Shown: positions 1-10,949 of the stretch, one piece after another
Layout: every line of letters begins with the position of its first letter
How positions within the stretch are numbered: position 1 is the stretch's first letter
Assembly: GCA_038030265.1 (NCBI GenBank)
Contig: CM075941.1
Location: 51,933,952-51,997,951 of the forward strand
Length of the DNA: 64,000 nt
Direction: 5' to 3'
Source of the DNA: Corythucha ciliata
Taxonomy: Eukaryota; Arthropoda; Insecta; Hemiptera; Tingidae
Position numbers and translations under genes: made by a program
The notes under the pieces: generated by a model
The model's database searches: none
Told to the model about the DNA's origin: nothing
What the model saw: the letters and a program-made list of their open reading frames with translations, nothing else

Positions 1-593
1 CATTTCGTTTTTTTCGAATCGGTCGAATAAAACGCCATTTGTGTATTATAGAATAAAAAGAACACGTTTTGATGATTCTCTAGTCAAAATTCATTTTTCA
101 AGTGACATAGGAACAAGACTTCTTGGCCGAGTGATGTGGGGAAAACACATTCTGTTCTGCCTCAGTGACTGAAAACCGGAAGAAACTATCACCGTCTGTG
201 GATCAATTGCTTACAATAGACCTAAATTTCAGCTCATAAAACATAAGACAACTTTTGAAACGTTAAAATTAAGTGAATATAAATAAATCACTCAATACTG
301 TAATAAATTTGGGGTAACCAGGAAAGGTAATATAACCCAACTCTTATCTCGTGTCCGTTCCCGATTCAGATTCTTCTCTATAGAGTATTAAACCGCTCCC
401 TGTTTGCATATTTATATTACAGAGAAGAAATTGCCGTTTTACGAAGCATCAAAACAAGTAAAACCCACTTCGTGCAACGGGAAAGTATCAGTTTTCAAAC
501 ATAGCGGTCACTAAGACCGATGTTCCGAGTAAGAGGGGGTTTCGACATATTCCGGTCTAAGGGATAATTTATTTATGACAGGCTAACTCTGTG
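1..593. other. Unassigned AT-rich sequence
   Basis: No open reading frame of note, RNA gene, long repeat or transposon end was recognised here. The same holds for 665-1004 and 1566-1860, which are AT-rich spacers around the first repeat array. Confidence 0.5.
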
Positions 594-664
594 GTAAGAT
601 GGCAAAAGGTGATAAGTCATATTATCATAAGACTTATCGACTTATAATCTTTTGCCATCTTACT
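594..664. repeat. Hairpin-forming palindrome, possible short MITE
   Basis: The 15-base arm GTAAGATGGCAAAAG at 594-608 is matched by its exact reverse complement at 650-664. The motif GATAAGTC also recurs inverted inside the loop. The whole 71-bp unit would fold into a long hairpin. No target duplication could be made out, so assignment to a MITE family is open. Confidence 0.55.
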
Positions 665-1004
665 ACAGAACTATAGTGAATTTTTCAATATTAGCTGTTT
701 TTTTTTTTTACACTTCAGTCCCACGTTGGCATTTTTCCTTCAATTTTTGCTATGGAATAGCGTTTATTGTTTAGTTTTAACCTCGAACAGAAGCTAAGCA
801 TTTGCGTTTTGTCAATTTTTCAAGGTTTAGTGACTTTGTGGGTCGCGCTCTCTTCGGTATACGAAATAACGGCCAACGAGAAATTTAGAGATCTTTTTTT
901 ACAACGACAATGAAAAATTGGGAAAATACGAACTCTCGATCAAACTGACTTATGTTGTTTTTTAACATAATATTTGTTATTTTTAAAAATAAAAATTGTG
1001 GTTT

Positions 1005-1565
1005 GTTAGCTGTTGGCACGCTACAGCTTTAACCAATTTTGGCCACGGGTTAGCGCTTTTAATCACTTTTAGCAGTGCAGTAGGGATTCTTTCGTTTGTT
1101 TGGCGATTTTCCTTCATTTCAGCCACGATTTAGCGTTTTCCTCATTTTCAGCTGCAGTTTAGCCATTCTTTAGCAGCCAATTAGCACTTTTTTCTCAGTT
1201 TGAGTTGAAAATTAGTGTTTTTCTTAAAGTTGGCCCCGCTATTATTATTTTTGTCAATTCTAGCTGCGTAGTTTTTTTTTAGGTTTTAGCCCGCGTGAGC
1301 AATTTTTTTCTACTGATTAGCGCTGTTTCTCAATTTGAGCCTCGATTCTTTCAGAAGCTAAACAGATTTTCGTTTTCTCAATTTCAGCCGCGAATTATTG
1401 ATTTTTCTTCATTTCAGCTGTGAAATAGCGTTTTCTGATAATTTTACAGCGAATCTGCACATTATCTATTCTCTTTTTTTTTATTAATAGGCGATTTTTC
1501 GCCATTTGAGTTGTGAATTTGCCATTTTGGTCCAGTTTAAACCCGAATCAGCGTTGTTTTTCGCA
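1005..1565 (+). repeat. Degenerate ~30-bp repeat array (plus orientation)
   Basis: About eighteen diverged copies of a ~30-bp unit lie head to tail. Each has a core like GCGAATTAGCG, a T-rich run, then CTCAATTTTAGCC. Copies differ strongly in sequence and length. The same unit occurs in many tracts of this window in both orientations. The array has no coding potential. Confidence 0.7.
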
Positions 1566-1859
1566 ATAAATTGCCACAAGTTTTGTTTACTTGTACAGCT
1601 TTGTGTACTTGTAGGCTAGGGCTCTGTATGATCCATTTTTGTGCAAAGTTTCCATCCTCTAGCATCATTTTTGCGGCAGTTGTGCTAACAAGGAATTCGG
1701 AACTTCCACCTCCCACCATAACTACCCTTCCCTCTCCACTTTTTCGAAAAATGAAAACGTCAATCGAAGGCTGTTATAACACCGGGTTTTTGTGCCAAAT
1801 ATGGTGTCACTAACTTAGGTTATACTGGTGAATGGCGGCGAAGAAGTGGAAACCAAAGA

Positions 1860-2078
1860 ACGTTGAAATTAAAAGTATTTGTATTTTCGTTGAGTGTGAA
1901 ATACAAAATACTTTTGAAAATGTATTTCAAATTTAAAGCCCAAAATACTTTCAAAAATGTATTTTAAATACAGAAATACAAATACTTTTCCAAAAGTATT
2001 TAAATACAATTACAAAATACCTATTTTGTATTTAAAATACAAAGTATTTTAAATACTCAAGTATCTTGCCCACCCCTA
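1860..2078. repeat. AAATAC/GTATTT-rich tract ending in a hAT-like terminus
   Basis: About 200 bp alternate between variants of AAAGTATTT and AAATAC, then finish with CTTGCCCACCCCTA at 2065-2078. Read on the minus strand this terminus is TAGGGGTGGGCAAG, which resembles the outer ends of many hAT elements. No partner end was found, so this is probably one end of a decayed element. Confidence 0.4.
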
Positions 2079-2230
2079 CACTGAAGTCCTCGGATGATGA
2101 GCTTTGAAGCACTTGACCTCGCTGAGCTCCGCCAAGGAGTGGAGAAAAACCATTCTGTTGCGTTTTGGTCTGTAACAGGTTGTATTTATCGGTTGAGCAT
2201 AGTATAAATAACTCGTAAACGACGTTTTAA

Positions 2231-2506
2231 GGGGGAGTTGTATATGTGTTTCCTCGACCCCCCTCCAATCGTACCTCGCCTACTCCGCGTCACGGAAATT
2301 ACCGCCGTATTTCTGCACCAATCGTGGATTTCAAGGGCTCATTTAAATCTTCAGGAAATTCCGCACAAGCGTACGATGTTGCTTTCCTAAATAAGTCGTC
2401 GAAAGAGTGTGAATTTTCAAGGTAAAAGTTTGTGTGCGTTTTACAGTTATTTTAGGGAATTCCGTATGATTGGAGGGGGTCGAGGAATCACATGTACAAC
2501 TCCCCC
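2231..2506. mobile_element. MITE with ~50-bp terminal inverted repeats
   Basis: The left arm begins GGGGGAGTTGTA and continues inward for about 50 bp. The right arm is its inverted near-copy ending CAACTCCCCC. TTAA flanks both sides as seen (2227-2230 and 2507-2510), which would fit a piggyBac-type MITE. The right TTAA overlaps the left target duplication of the adjacent element at 2510-3420. If that element inserted later, the original duplication could have been only TA. No ORF is present. Confidence 0.65.
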
Positions 2507-2689
2507 TTAAGGGGCCCACACACGGTCAAACATGCTTGACAAGCATGGTTTTATTAGTTTCGCTTGTCAAGCATGTTTGACGTTTGATGCCGCACCCACA
2601 CGGTCAAACTTGTCGTCAAGCTTCAACTTCAAACGTGTGCCCAAGCTTCAGCAGTCTTCATTTTGCGTTCATATGTTTTCATATCTTAA

Positions 2690-2830
2690 AGCCCCATGCA
2701 CACGATGCATTTTTTGAAGGAGGATTGTCTGCCTGTTTTAAAAAACCATCCGGTCACTACCCGGGATCATATGTTTTTTTTCACCCTGCATGTAATCCTC
2801 CTTCAAAAAATGCATCGTGTGCATGGGACT
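2690..2830. mobile_element. Nested 141-bp MITE with TAA duplication
   Basis: Two ~33-bp terminal inverted repeats (outer part CCCATGCACACGATGC) enclose about 70 bp. A TAA duplication lies at 2687-2689 and 2831-2833. Size, 3-bp TWA duplication and lack of coding capacity fit a Harbinger-type MITE. It interrupts the larger element at 2510-3420 and is therefore younger than it. Confidence 0.75.
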
Positions 2831-3285
2831 TAAGTATGGATATTAACCATTTGAGTTATTTGTATTGCCTTATCAGGGCCGAAGCCGCAAAAAAAAGCCC
2901 ACAGGAAGAAGAAAAGGTCTATGTGGACCAAACAATGGCTCATGAAAAGAGGTACTTTTGGCCACGCAAATCTCTTGGAAGAGCTGAGAAGTGCTCTGAG
3001 ATTTTTCATAAATATATTCATTTTTCTTATCGTCTATCTTATAGACGTGAAGTGTGCAAGAATGCTCCATGTTTCCAGGAAAGTATGTCCTTTCCTCATG
3101 AAACACCCAGTATTTAGTCAAAGGATTATTATGAAAAACCAATTTTTTCATTCACATAAAAATCACCCCAATACCCTTTTTTCTTTATGGTTTGAAGGTT
3201 CAATGGTTTGAAACACACACACACACGATCAAACATGTTTGTCAAACCAAATGTTTGAGAGCAATTTTTTTGGCAGTGACTGAAA

Positions 3286-3339
3286 ACCGTCAAACGTGAT
3301 GTCAAACCGTCAAACGTGATGTCAAACCGTCAAACATGA
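3286..3339. repeat. 20-bp tandem repeat, about 2.7 copies
   Basis: The unit CCGTCAAACGTGATGTCAAA is repeated nearly perfectly. It shares GTCAAAC with the terminal repeats of the enclosing element and may represent amplified subterminal binding motifs. Confidence 0.7.
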
Positions 3340-3540
3340 CCCCACACACGATCAAATCTTCTTGTCAAGCGAGGTCGGCAAACATGCTTGTCAAGCATGT
3401 TTGACCGTGTGTGGGCCCCTTTATAAACCATATTAAATTGTTTGAAATTCACGGGTGGTATGAATGGGGTTTCTTTGGTTTGAATGGGGCAAGCCATTCT
3501 GCTGTTTCCAGGCTAATTTCCTGGTGTCTTTTATTTATTT

Positions 3541-3748
3541 TTTATTTATTTATTTAGTGCACGACCCCACTTGGGGCATATTACACTCGTCGAGGTACAA
3601 TCCAAAACAAATTAATAATATTAATACAAACAGCTCTAGTTCGATAAAAAGCTCGAATCGAAGAACTCCTCCATTGAGTAAAAGCAGGAATCCTGAAGAA
3701 CCGCTTTCTTGAAGCTCTCTTGCGGGAGCTCCCGAATCTCCTCTGGAA
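3541..3748 (-). mobile_element. 3' end of Jockey/CR1-like non-LTR retrotransposon (separated by hAT insertion)
   Basis: Read on the minus strand, the frame starting at 3747 encodes a typical non-LTR C-terminus (ILE-ARG...LPQESFKK...FYSMEEFF) and then stops near 3640. A short 3' UTR follows, ending in an AAATAAATAAATAAA tail at about 3541-3560. This piece is the downstream continuation of the coding remnant at 7225-8420. The two were split by the hAT element, whose 8-bp duplication is CTCTGGAA. Confidence 0.7.
3741..3748. repeat. hAT target site duplication, left copy
   Basis: CTCTGGAA abuts the left end of the hAT element and is exactly repeated at 7225-7232 next to its right end. An 8-bp duplication is diagnostic of the hAT superfamily. 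Confidence 0.9.
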
Positions 3749-6700
3749 CAGTGGCGGTTCTAGGGGCAAAAAGCAGGTGAGGCGATACCCGCACCTACCC
3801 CTACCCTCCGACCCTATCCGCCCCCACCATCAGAGCTGAGCACAGATCTGCACAAGATCGAGCGCGGCATATAGAACAAAATTATTCGATTACCATTCAA
3901 GCTTATGGCGTCAATAGTCTCTTACAGCCTTCACGTTCCTTCATTGATTGATGTTTTCAGATTTTTAGGCTCCCGTTTCCCTTGCAAAGACAAAGTAAGG
4001 ACGGTGAGAGTGATGGCTACATGTATAATTATTTCAACAGCTCTTAGCAAGTTCACTTACGAGTACCTGGGTCCCTGAGGATGGGATTTGAAATAATTAA
4101 TACTGGAAAGATTGCCAATAAATGTAAGGCTGTCAGGTTAAGAGGCGGTCGTCAGTGAACAGAAACCCAGGACTTACCACGTGGAGGTGGCTGTTATTAA
4201 GCCCCGCCCCTGTCCACCCCAACCACCCAACCATGGCAGACAGCATGAAAAATGAATAAAGAAATCCAGGTCTAAATGCTCTCATTGTTGTGCCTGGGAA
4301 TTTGACTAGATCCAGTGACTAGAACCTGCGACTAGAATCGTGAACGCAAATAGCACCGAATTTAGCACGTTGCCTAATTTTTATAAATGAGATCAATTTT
4401 TCTATTTTTCAATGATGCGAATTTGTCAATCACGGCTGCATAAAAATTAGGTGAAGACTTCAACTTGAGTAACAATTCCTTTTCTATGGAGAGTAAACTG
4501 AGTGAATTTAACATTTCCTGTGCCATGCTGCTTCTCAAGTAGGTTTTCACTCTCTTGAGACAAGAAAAACTGCGTTCTACTGAAACGCTAGTATAAGGAA
4601 CAGTCAAAATCAGAGAAAATAATTAAAAGCTTGGGGCAGAACGTCCGACAAATTATTTTTTTTGATTGTGAGCAATAGGTTTTCAATGTTAGGAGATTGG
4701 GAAAGCTGGGAATCTGCGAAAACGAATTTAAGTTCATTCAGTAATTTAGGAAAGTCAAACAACTCGGGAAACGTAATTTTTAAATTTTCAAATGCCAAGG
4801 AAGGGAATTTATCTTCGAAATTTTTAAATTGTGCAACGTCTCCCAATTTTAAAAAGGTGTGTTTGTGGAGGTCGGAAAATCTTGACTTAAATTGGGAAAC
4901 AATTGTATCAATAATTTCAAAATACAAGTCGCGGTACACGGATTTCAACTCATCCCCACTCAATTTCATTTGACTTCTTGATAACTGTCCAGTTCTCAAA
5001 GTGTCATTGAAAAACTCGAGAAATTGATCTTCTGATCTTTTGTCCTCAATACTCTTCATTATATCCATAATTTTGGATGAACAGTATTCGATATCCAAAT
5101 TCCGCTTTTGAAAGATTAAAAACAAAACATCAACAACTCCAAAGAGGTGATGAAATACCAGCAATAGAAATCGGAATTCAAAATCAATTAAATTCTTTAT
5201 ATAACCCACCGCACAATTAATTGATTCGGCATTAGACGTTGCGTCTTGGGCAATCTTTTCGAAAACCAATTTGAAATTATCATATTCCGAGGCAAGAATG
5301 GTCAAAATTTTTGATCTTGAAGCCCACCTTGTGTTGGCTATCTGAGGCATTGTACGGTTCATAATTTCTGACATAACCGCAGACCTTTTCGGGGAATGGT
5401 GAAAAAACGAAGCCATGCTTGTCAGTGTAGCGAAAAAAATTCTGACTTTAGAATTCGAAGAACACGCTTGTTGCAATACTATTTGCACCCGATGGGCCCG
5501 ACAATGAGTGAAAATGGCGTAAGGAGCAACGTCGCGAATTTTGGATTGCAACCCATTCAGGCTCCCCGCCATGACACTTGCGCCATCGTAGCTTTGGCCC
5601 ACAAGTTTTTTTTTGAAATCGAAAGGGTCTAAAATTGAAACAAGAAGAGAAAACATACTTTGTGCGTCACGAGAAAGGCTAACGTCATGAAAGCAAAAAA
5701 ACCGTTCAATTAAATTACCTTCGGGACCAACAAATCTAATAATAATCGAACACTGGCTAATTTGAGACAAATCGGTTGTGTCATCAACTTGCATTGAATA
5801 AAATGGCGCCGAGTTAATTTCGTTTTTGACGTGGTCAAGGACAAATTCGGAAATGCAATTAACCAGCTCTTTTTGGATGGTACTTGAATGCCCGGAAAAA
5901 ACAGGTTTTATTGTGGCGAGGTGGCCCTGAAGTTCAGGACTGCAGCGGTCAGTTACTAGTTGGTAAAGCTCTGCAAAATTCCCACGATTCAAAGATGTAG
6001 AACTTTCATCGTGCCCCCTGAAAGCCAATTCTTGCTTACCCAAAAACAAAACTATATCTATTAGATGTTCTAAAAAGAGTCTATTAAGTCGTACTTTTTC
6101 GTTAAATTTTGCTTTGAATGTATTTCCCATTTCTTGCAGCATGTCTTGAACTGTGGTTGTGTTTTTTTCCAAGCGTTTTAAAGCAATCGATTTTTCAATG
6201 TGGGCTCGAGAATCTTCGTGAACTTTAATGCATCGGGACAAATTTTTAAAATCTGTGAAGCCTGTAGTGGTCCACGATGATGCACAGCCCCCCAGAAGCA
6301 TACAGGGCCAACAAAACAAACTTTCTGTGTTTGGACTCCCACAAATCCAAGGGTGTCTCACATACCAGGACGTATTGAAACTGCGAGAAAACGTTTTACC
6401 CTTTTTGTTGTCAGTTGTAAGACGGGTAATTTTTGGGGTGGGTCTATTTACATTAATAATTAAATCTGTTTTATCAGATTCCTTCCACGAGCGGAAAGGA
6501 GTTTCTAACAACATACAAATGATATCCGCATGAGGATTCATTTTTACCTTGGTAAGAACTTAGGACTAAATTAATAATTGTCAAGCAGAATCCAAAATGA
6601 TAACTAAACAATGTTTTTCTACTCACGGTTGGGAAGAAATAAGAATCAGGCCAAAAACGGAAATAATCAACTATCACTTTCACATCACAACTGCCGGCAC

Positions 6701-7224
6701 GATAACTCAGGAGAACGAGATGAAAAAAATAATATACATGATAGACTAGCACCATAACTATTGAGTCAGCAGAGCCACCATGCGATCATCACGTTTATTT
6801 TCTACTTGTTAGCCGTCGCCTAACGAACGCACGCGCTTTAGGCGAGGCAGAAGGAACCCCCGGACCCCTTTGCCCTTTCCTCTACTCGTCCCCCCATCTA
6901 AGCACCTTAGGCAACGGTTAACATTTTTCCTCGCCCATCGTTTTCGGAGGGGGGGATCTTGGGATCTACGCGACTACCGTCAATGAAACGGATCAATTCA
7001 ACTAATTTAAGTGCCCATGCAGCCGCTAGAGGCCATCAGAATACAAATAAGGTCATTCCGTTCGCACGCGAGGCAAACTTAATTTTTTGTGACCGTACAC
7101 TGGATTTTTTTTTCTTTTTTTAAAACGAAAACAGCATATTTTTATTATTAATTTAAACCCTGATTTGTGTTGTTTTTCTTCCTGAGGCGATGCCTACCTT
7201 GCCTCAGCTGAAAAACCGTCACTG
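3749..7224 (-). mobile_element. Complete hAT transposon, 3,476 bp
   Basis: The termini are CAGTGGCGGTT (left) and, inverted, CAGTGACGGTT (right), with GGCGAT(A/G)CC echoed about 35 bp inside each end. The perfect 8-bp duplication CTCTGGAA flanks the element. It encodes a single hAT transposase on the minus strand. About 620 bp lie downstream of the transposase and about 680 bp upstream of it, and no other gene is seen there. It inserted into the 3' region of an older non-LTR retrotransposon. Confidence 0.92.
4374..6541 (-). pseudogene. hAT transposase (ZMYM/DUF4371 type) with one frameshift
   Basis: The main frame (6541 to 4610) encodes 643 residues. It opens with a TTF-type zinc-finger region (Trp-Tyr-Val-Arg-His-Pro-Trp, then Cys residues in SLFCWPCMLL, residues ~55-110). 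A DUF4371-like RNase H core follows, holding MQVDDTTD (~residue 250) and SYDGASVMAG (~320), which carry the likely first two catalytic Asp. HCRAHRVQIVL and NTRWASRSKI are further conserved hAT motifs. The frame stops after QAFNYFL. The next frame (4607-4374) immediately continues with TVPYTSVSVERSFSCLK, the hAT C-terminal dimerisation region with the catalytic Glu. One base change in the short T-rich stretch near 4615-4630 separates the two. The element is otherwise complete, so it is either very recently inactivated or carries a sequencing error. Confidence 0.88.
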
Positions 7225-8420
7225 CTCTGGAAAGGATTGTATACCCTGATTGACAGGAGTGGGAAGCTCTTCATGGACGTCCGGAGTCTAGTGTAGCTAT
7301 ATTCACCAGCTCATTCCTCCGCCTCGTGTTATACTCGTGCCGATCACCTCTCGTCACATACTCACCCCGTTTGTCCTTGATATGCATTGCACATTGTAGG
7401 ATGAACACACAAGCAAATGGTGGAATGTTCAATTTTCTAAACGCCCCTCGACACGACTCTTGCGGCCTCAGTCCCTCCAGAATTCTAATCACCCTCTTCT
7501 GGAGCTTGAATACTCGACTAGCATGAGTGGAATTTCCCCGAAGAATCAGCCCGTACGACATCAACCCACGGAAATGACCGAAATACGCTGCTCGCAGTGC
7601 GTCAAGCGGAACCCATACGCGAAAGTTTTTGGAAAAGGAATAGAAACCTGCGCAAGCCTAGAACTAATTTTTTCCACGTGACCCAACCAGCTGAGGTTCC
7701 TGTTGATGGTAATTCCGAGCATTTCCACCGTCCCACGCGCACCCGCAAAGCATCTATCCAGTGACATGGTCAGCGACTGGGTTTTCTCATCATTTAAGAG
7801 GAGAGAATTTGCATTACACCGAATTGATATGATTCCCGACATTGCACGGACCCTGTGCGAGTGCGATTCACCATCGACCAATCCGAAACGCAACGTCACG
7901 TCATCCGCATGGCAGAAGCAAGACACATCACTATGGACTGAAGATGTACCTGGCGGAAGGTCGTTGTCATAGATTCTAAAGAGCACTGGACGGTGACCCT
8001 TGCGGGACGCCATGCCGGTTCCACCTGAGTGAAGAGAACCTTCAAAAAAGACTCTATCAAGCTCAGTGAACCCACTCCGAAACCAAACAGTCGAAGATTC
8101 TCTACCAAAATATCATGGCTCACCATATCGAAGGCCTTTGATAGATCAAACAGGACGATATTCGACTTTCCGGACATTTCCAAGTCACGGAGTCATTCCT
8201 CAACCAGTGGTGACGGCCATTATCGTACAACGCTTCTTACAAATCCATAAGTTTCACCAGGAAGACGTCTGTGACATCATTAACATCAAGACAGCAGTAG
8301 ACCTCTTCCCAATTCTCTGCGTTAGTCAAAGTCGTGAAATATAACAATCGCTCGACGTTGAATACTCGAAACCTGGATTGAGAGCTCGGTTCTCGTCGAT
8401 TGGCCACGCTCAGCGACAAC
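7225..8420 (-). pseudogene. Decayed RT of a Jockey/CR1-like retrotransposon (5'-truncated)
   Basis: Several broken frames on the minus strand line up with the second half of a non-LTR reverse transcriptase. 8183-8050 has the motif LFDLSKAFDMVSHDIL. 8013-7690 has the catalytic box as CHADDVTL and, further on, MLGITINRNLSWLGHVEKI. 7564-7271 has the C-terminal MSYGLILRGNSTHASRVFKLQKRVIRIL region. Frames change at about 8000 and 7560. Sequence from 8190 to 8420 is more doubtful. The element continues at 3541-3748 beyond the hAT insertion. No endonuclease domain remains, so the copy was 5'-truncated. Confidence 0.75.
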
Positions 8421-10949
8421 CTAGGTGGTCCGACAGTACCAGTCTCTCTTAAGTGCTCCAGTAGCTAGTCCTGTCAATCGAGGTGAACACATTGTCGATG
8501 CATGATCCAGAAGCTTTTGAGCCGAAATGTGGAGTTTTATTGGATAAACGGCGAGTTATGAGTGGAATTGTCAATATCGGCCATACTTGGATAGAAAAAG
8601 CAAGAGTATTATGCAAAATTGTTTCACCCCGTTGAACCTATCACTTATTTGGCACTTTTAATAATCAATTTAGCGACGTTATAGCCTTTTCAAACCCCAT
8701 ATTTCACGAAATCGGATATCATTAAACCAAATATCGTGGGGTTTACTAACTCCTAGGTTTTACTAAATCGCTGGTTTTATACATTCCCAAATTCAATTTC
8801 GCTTAAAAATTTCCTAAATGCAATAGTCCAATTTCACGGGGGGTCAAAAAACCATTTCACACGCTTGGTGTTTCCGTATAAGCGATTCCGCGGGTTGGCC
8901 TTTTTCGAAAATCATACTGGTTCGGCACTTACAAAACCCAATTCTGGTGTTCTGGCTAATTAGAGAACCAATTTCGCCTCCGGCTCCTTATATGTAAAAA
9001 AGTGATTCCGGGTGGTTCAGATTTCTAAAAAAGCAAATTTTTCGGATCTGCTTTGAGCCAAATTCATGGTGCAGAACCAGATCCAGTGGTTAGAAACCAA
9101 TTCTGTTGATTTTCCATCCTTAAAATCCCAATTTCACGTACATTTGCCGCTCTTATCAACACTAAATTGCGGATTTTTCGTCCCAATGACCCTGTGATGT
9201 TCATTTCTGTAAATAATGGCAATGAAGCCTCAAAAAGTGACTGTCTGTTGTTTAAAAAGAGATAGTTTTCTTCCCCCATGGCTGCACTAAAGCCTCTCCA
9301 TCAGTTTCTCCTAAGTCCTCAGCCACCTCCTCAGGCAAAAATAAATCAATAATTAAATAAAATAAAAAACAAGATTTTCAGATTCTCCACGTCGAGAAAC
9401 GGGTTCATTAGCGCATTTTTCCTCCAAAGTTTAAATTTCGTCAATTACGTCGAGAAATTAGCCGAGTCAGATACTAGCGGTCAATACTTTGGTGGTTCGC
9501 TCGAAAGAAGTGACGATCACCACCAGAACTGTAGGCCTGAAAATCCTCTGGTAACCTATAAAGTTGAGGATTTTACTCACGAACTGGAAGTGAGAAATAA
9601 CCGCAGCTTTTGAAACTTGGTAAATTGAGCGTAAAAAGATCAATATTGAAGGCAATATTTCGTTTGAATGGTCCAAGTGTAAACCATTCTTTAAAATTAT
9701 TGTTTTTCTCGTTATAAATTCAAAAATTTGACTTTGAAGTGCTATTTGTGCTTATTGTGAAACAATCTGGCTAGTTACCAAAGAAAATCGTGAATTCCAT
9801 TTGAAAGAACTTGTAATTTTTCTCACAATGCGGAATAAGTATTCGATTTATTTGCTAAACAAGTTTTTCCTCTGAACCTGACTCCAATAGGACTTGTCAA
9901 TGCCCCAGAAACTCATTCATTCAATCAAACAAATTCATTCCTTCCTTTAGCCTTGATATTATGCTAACACTAATAACTTGTTCGTATTATTATCTTCGTA
10001 TTATTACCTTGGGAAGGTGGAAACAATTTCTCCGTTTTAAAGACGTTGAGCATTTCGGCATCTCAATTTCATCTAGTAACGAACGAGAAGAATGTCTTTT
10101 CTTTAAAGATATCGTCGTTTCAAGTTTAACGGTGAAAATTTTAGAAACACCTTTCAAAGGTGTATACCTTACTTTGTTCTCTTCTTCGAAGTAATTACTC
10201 TCACGAAAAAGGGTGATGGTGGTGGAAGGCTCAAAAACAAGCAGAACCATCTCTCTTTTTCTCCCCTCTCCCCTCTCCACTCTCCTTCAATTTATATTTT
10301 GAACAGCGTTTCAATCAAAACATTTCACGTGTAACCGTAAACTTGTACGACGTTCAAAACACCTTCGGAAATTTCTCGTCAAGTGCCAACGGTGTGGGAT
10401 TAGTTTGACGGGGGGTTTCACCTTTTAGGTTAGCGAGCGGACCAACGTGGTAGTTTGGATGATGAAATTGTCAGAGACTGGGAGAGTTGGGGTAAACTTC
10501 CGAATAATCATAAAAAAATCCATGGAAAGGGGGTTGGTGGGAGTTGACGCTGTGGTTTGTTTTTACAGCCAAGTTTTCCTATTGCTTCATAGTGATTGGC
10601 AGGGTTGAAACAAATAAAAGTGAAAAGGGGGGTCCAAGCGTAAAATTTACCGTTCAGCTTTGATCAAGGCTGTGTTTCACCCGCCAGCAGTGAAACTTTT
10701 TCAAATGGCATCTCTATAATTGTTTTTTCTTTGAAAGAAACTAGGTAGATGAGTAGGCGCTGCAGATTGTGTTAGTTTGTATGGCAAGAACAGGGCATAT
10801 GGGGGGAGGGGAGTAAATATATGAAGTCCATATAAATGGTCGGGGGGCGTGAACTAGCCCCTCCTGCGCTAACCCAGCCGCTCACACAGATGCCAAAGTT
10901 TGTAGGCTGTCGAGTAGTATTGAGTCCCTTTCGTCAACTGTGAGTACTT
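8421..10949. other. Unassigned intergenic sequence with weak short repeats
   Basis: No supported gene. Between about 8640 and 9180 short phrases such as AACCCATTTCACG, CCAATTTCACG and ACCAATTTCGC recur every 30-60 bp, similar in style to the tract at 46130-46560. ORFs here are short and lack recognisable motifs. The rest is featureless. Confidence 0.4.

Larger units (their letters stand above)
2510..3420. mobile_element. Non-autonomous Harbinger-like element with 38-bp terminal inverted repeats
   Basis: The ends start AGGGGCCCACACACGGTC and are perfect inverted copies for about 38 bp, running through the internal palindrome CATGCTTG(A/T)CAAGCATG. A 3-bp TTA duplication flanks the element (2507-2509 and 3421-3423), the size and sequence expected for PIF/Harbinger insertion. 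The interior is crowded with GTCAAAC motifs and carries a second, nested element. It codes for no transposase, so it would need one supplied in trans. Confidence 0.75.
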
